A stretch of 64,000 nt of DNA from NCBI GenBank assembly GCA_013076295.1, contig RQOL01000828.1, positions 4,647,219-4,711,218 on the forward strand, written 5' to 3'. Made by a program: the position numbers and the translations under genes. Every line of letters starts with the position of its first letter. Positions within the stretch are counted from its first letter, which is position 1. Origin of the DNA: Sanderia malayensis (Eukaryota; Cnidaria; Scyphozoa; Semaeostomeae; Pelagiidae). Of the stretch, positions 63,025 through 64,000 are shown one piece after another. Below the pieces are notes generated by a model. That model saw only the letters and a list, made by a program, of their open reading frames with translations, searched no databases and was not told where the DNA came from.

Positions 63025-64000
63025 TTAATACAACCAACACAACCCCATCTGTTTGTGTGAATAAAACTTTTCGACAAATGTGCGTTCATTGAAGGCCATC
63101 ACATCTTCATTGCTTGGGCCTTTACCCAACTTCCCAAATATGTAAGACTTCCCAGATGGAATAAATGGCGTACAATTACAATAATGTTGCTCTTTCTTCT
63201 TGAAAAGAATTATTTTCTTGTTTCCATTTTCGTTTTCCACACCTTTGTAGATCTCGATTATCTGGAACTCAAGGTAAATTCCTTCTTTCGTTTCGTTCAA
63301 TTTAGCCAATTTACCAAGGAAGGCTTAAAAATGAAAAAACGCATGATCAATAAATGTAAAAGACTTATATAAAGGAAATATTTACATGTAGCAATGGAGA
63401 AATGCTCTACTCGAGATGGCTTAACTTGTAAACAGAGTTTACACAAAGTATATATTTGCATTAGCAGTTATAACATCGCAAAGAAGAGCTTGCTAATTAA
63501 AATTGTAAGCACCAGCTTTGGTATCGTAAAAACCCGCATTGAAGAACCTAGAATTTTACACAGAGCTATAGAGCCTACTATATTGGCTTTTAGCAATGGA
63601 ACACATGTTTAGATACATATATATTGAAACAGATGGTCTAATGTTGCATTAATGTAAATTTTAACAATTCATAAGCTTTAAGAAAAACTTTTTGAAGCAG
63701 AGGAATCTCAAATTGAAGCAGGGGAAAAACTGAACTGGAACCGAATCACTTACATTTTACCATGAAAAAATACCTAGAAATACTGAGATTTCAGGCAGTG
63801 GGTTCTTAAAAGTGGGTGCTTCTTATATGCGGGTTATTACTGTAGCTGTGCTGTGAAATAAATGAAAAATGGCGATTTAATGAGAGACAAAACGATAGCT
63901 ACCATAATCACTATTGTACAGTGCAGGGCAAATTCTTGTTCTGGGACATTCACTACAAATATCATCCTTGAAGATTCCTGTTGATATAAACAAAAAAATT
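63025..64000 (-). CDS. NTR (netrin-like) domain protein, C-terminal part
   Basis: Partial gene running off the right edge. Exon 63903-63977 gives IFKDDICSECPRTRICPALYNSDY and joins in phase to the last exon 63025-63323, which gives AFLGKLAKLNETKEGIYLEF, QIIEIYKGV, QHYCNCTPFIPSGKSYIFGK and EKFYSHKQMGLC before the stop. The Cys pattern (C..C....C near the start, CNC in the middle, one Cys near the end), the Y/F.GK strand and the P.GKSY.FGK loop are those of NTR/C345C domains, found in netrins, complement C3-C5, TIMPs, sFRPs and PCOLCE. The domain is normally extracellular and disulphide-bonded. What precedes it is outside the window, so the family cannot be named. A complement-like or stand-alone NTR protein are both possible. 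Confidence 0.75.

Overview
This is a stretch of animal nuclear DNA: AT-rich, with GT-AG introns of a few hundred bases to a few kb, TTAGGG-type telomere motifs, many small transposon remnants, and a cilia gene (DNAAF11). The aminergic-like rhodopsin GPCR with a DRV and NSxxNFxIY signature, the NTR-domain gene and the AATAAGCCCC/CGATTAAACGCCCC-type MITEs look like a marine invertebrate, perhaps a cnidarian. I cannot fix the species from the sequence alone. I found no operon, phage, CRISPR or other prokaryotic feature.

Layout, left to right. Positions 1-2897 hold no gene I recognise. 2898-9325 (-) is WDR46/UTP7, rebuilt as 13 exons and 566 residues. 9326-11012 is the shared upstream region of two divergent genes and carries a 1.4 kb foldback transposon. 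11013-15956 (+) is RABGEF1 (Rabex-5), 15 exons and 473 residues. 18383-25794 or further (-) is a multi-domain RGS protein with a helical, possibly RhoGEF-like, N-terminal part. 25866-33652 is mostly repeats with possible upstream exons. 33653-34825 (+) is an intronless GPCR interrupted by one in-frame TAG in TM6. 36132-40550 (-) is TFIIB, 9 exons, with an apparent one-base homopolymer frameshift. 43842-60870 (-) is a 17 kb, roughly 29-exon gene that I identify as FIRRM (C1orf112). 61173-62537 (+) is an uninterrupted DNAAF11/LRRC6 gene, head to head with FIRRM. 63025 to the window end (-) is the C-terminus of an NTR (netrin-like) domain protein.

The genes do not form a pathway; most are conserved housekeeping genes (ribosome biogenesis, Rab5 activation, Pol II initiation, recombination, dynein arm assembly). 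The unusual material is in the non-coding DNA. A 133-bp satellite made of telomere hexamers plus a conserved TGCGCAGTA hairpin lies in introns of both WDR46 and FIRRM. A 16-bp minisatellite with 192-bp higher-order periodicity, a 7-bp array touching a splice donor, and a LINE remnant with a 2A ribosome-skipping motif also lie inside FIRRM.

Limits: exon models were made by eye from splice signals, reading phase and remembered family sequences. Exact ends are given where I traced them base by base; 'about' marks the rest. I did not find a clear new multi-gene system; the strongest novelty candidate is the telomere/hairpin satellite.
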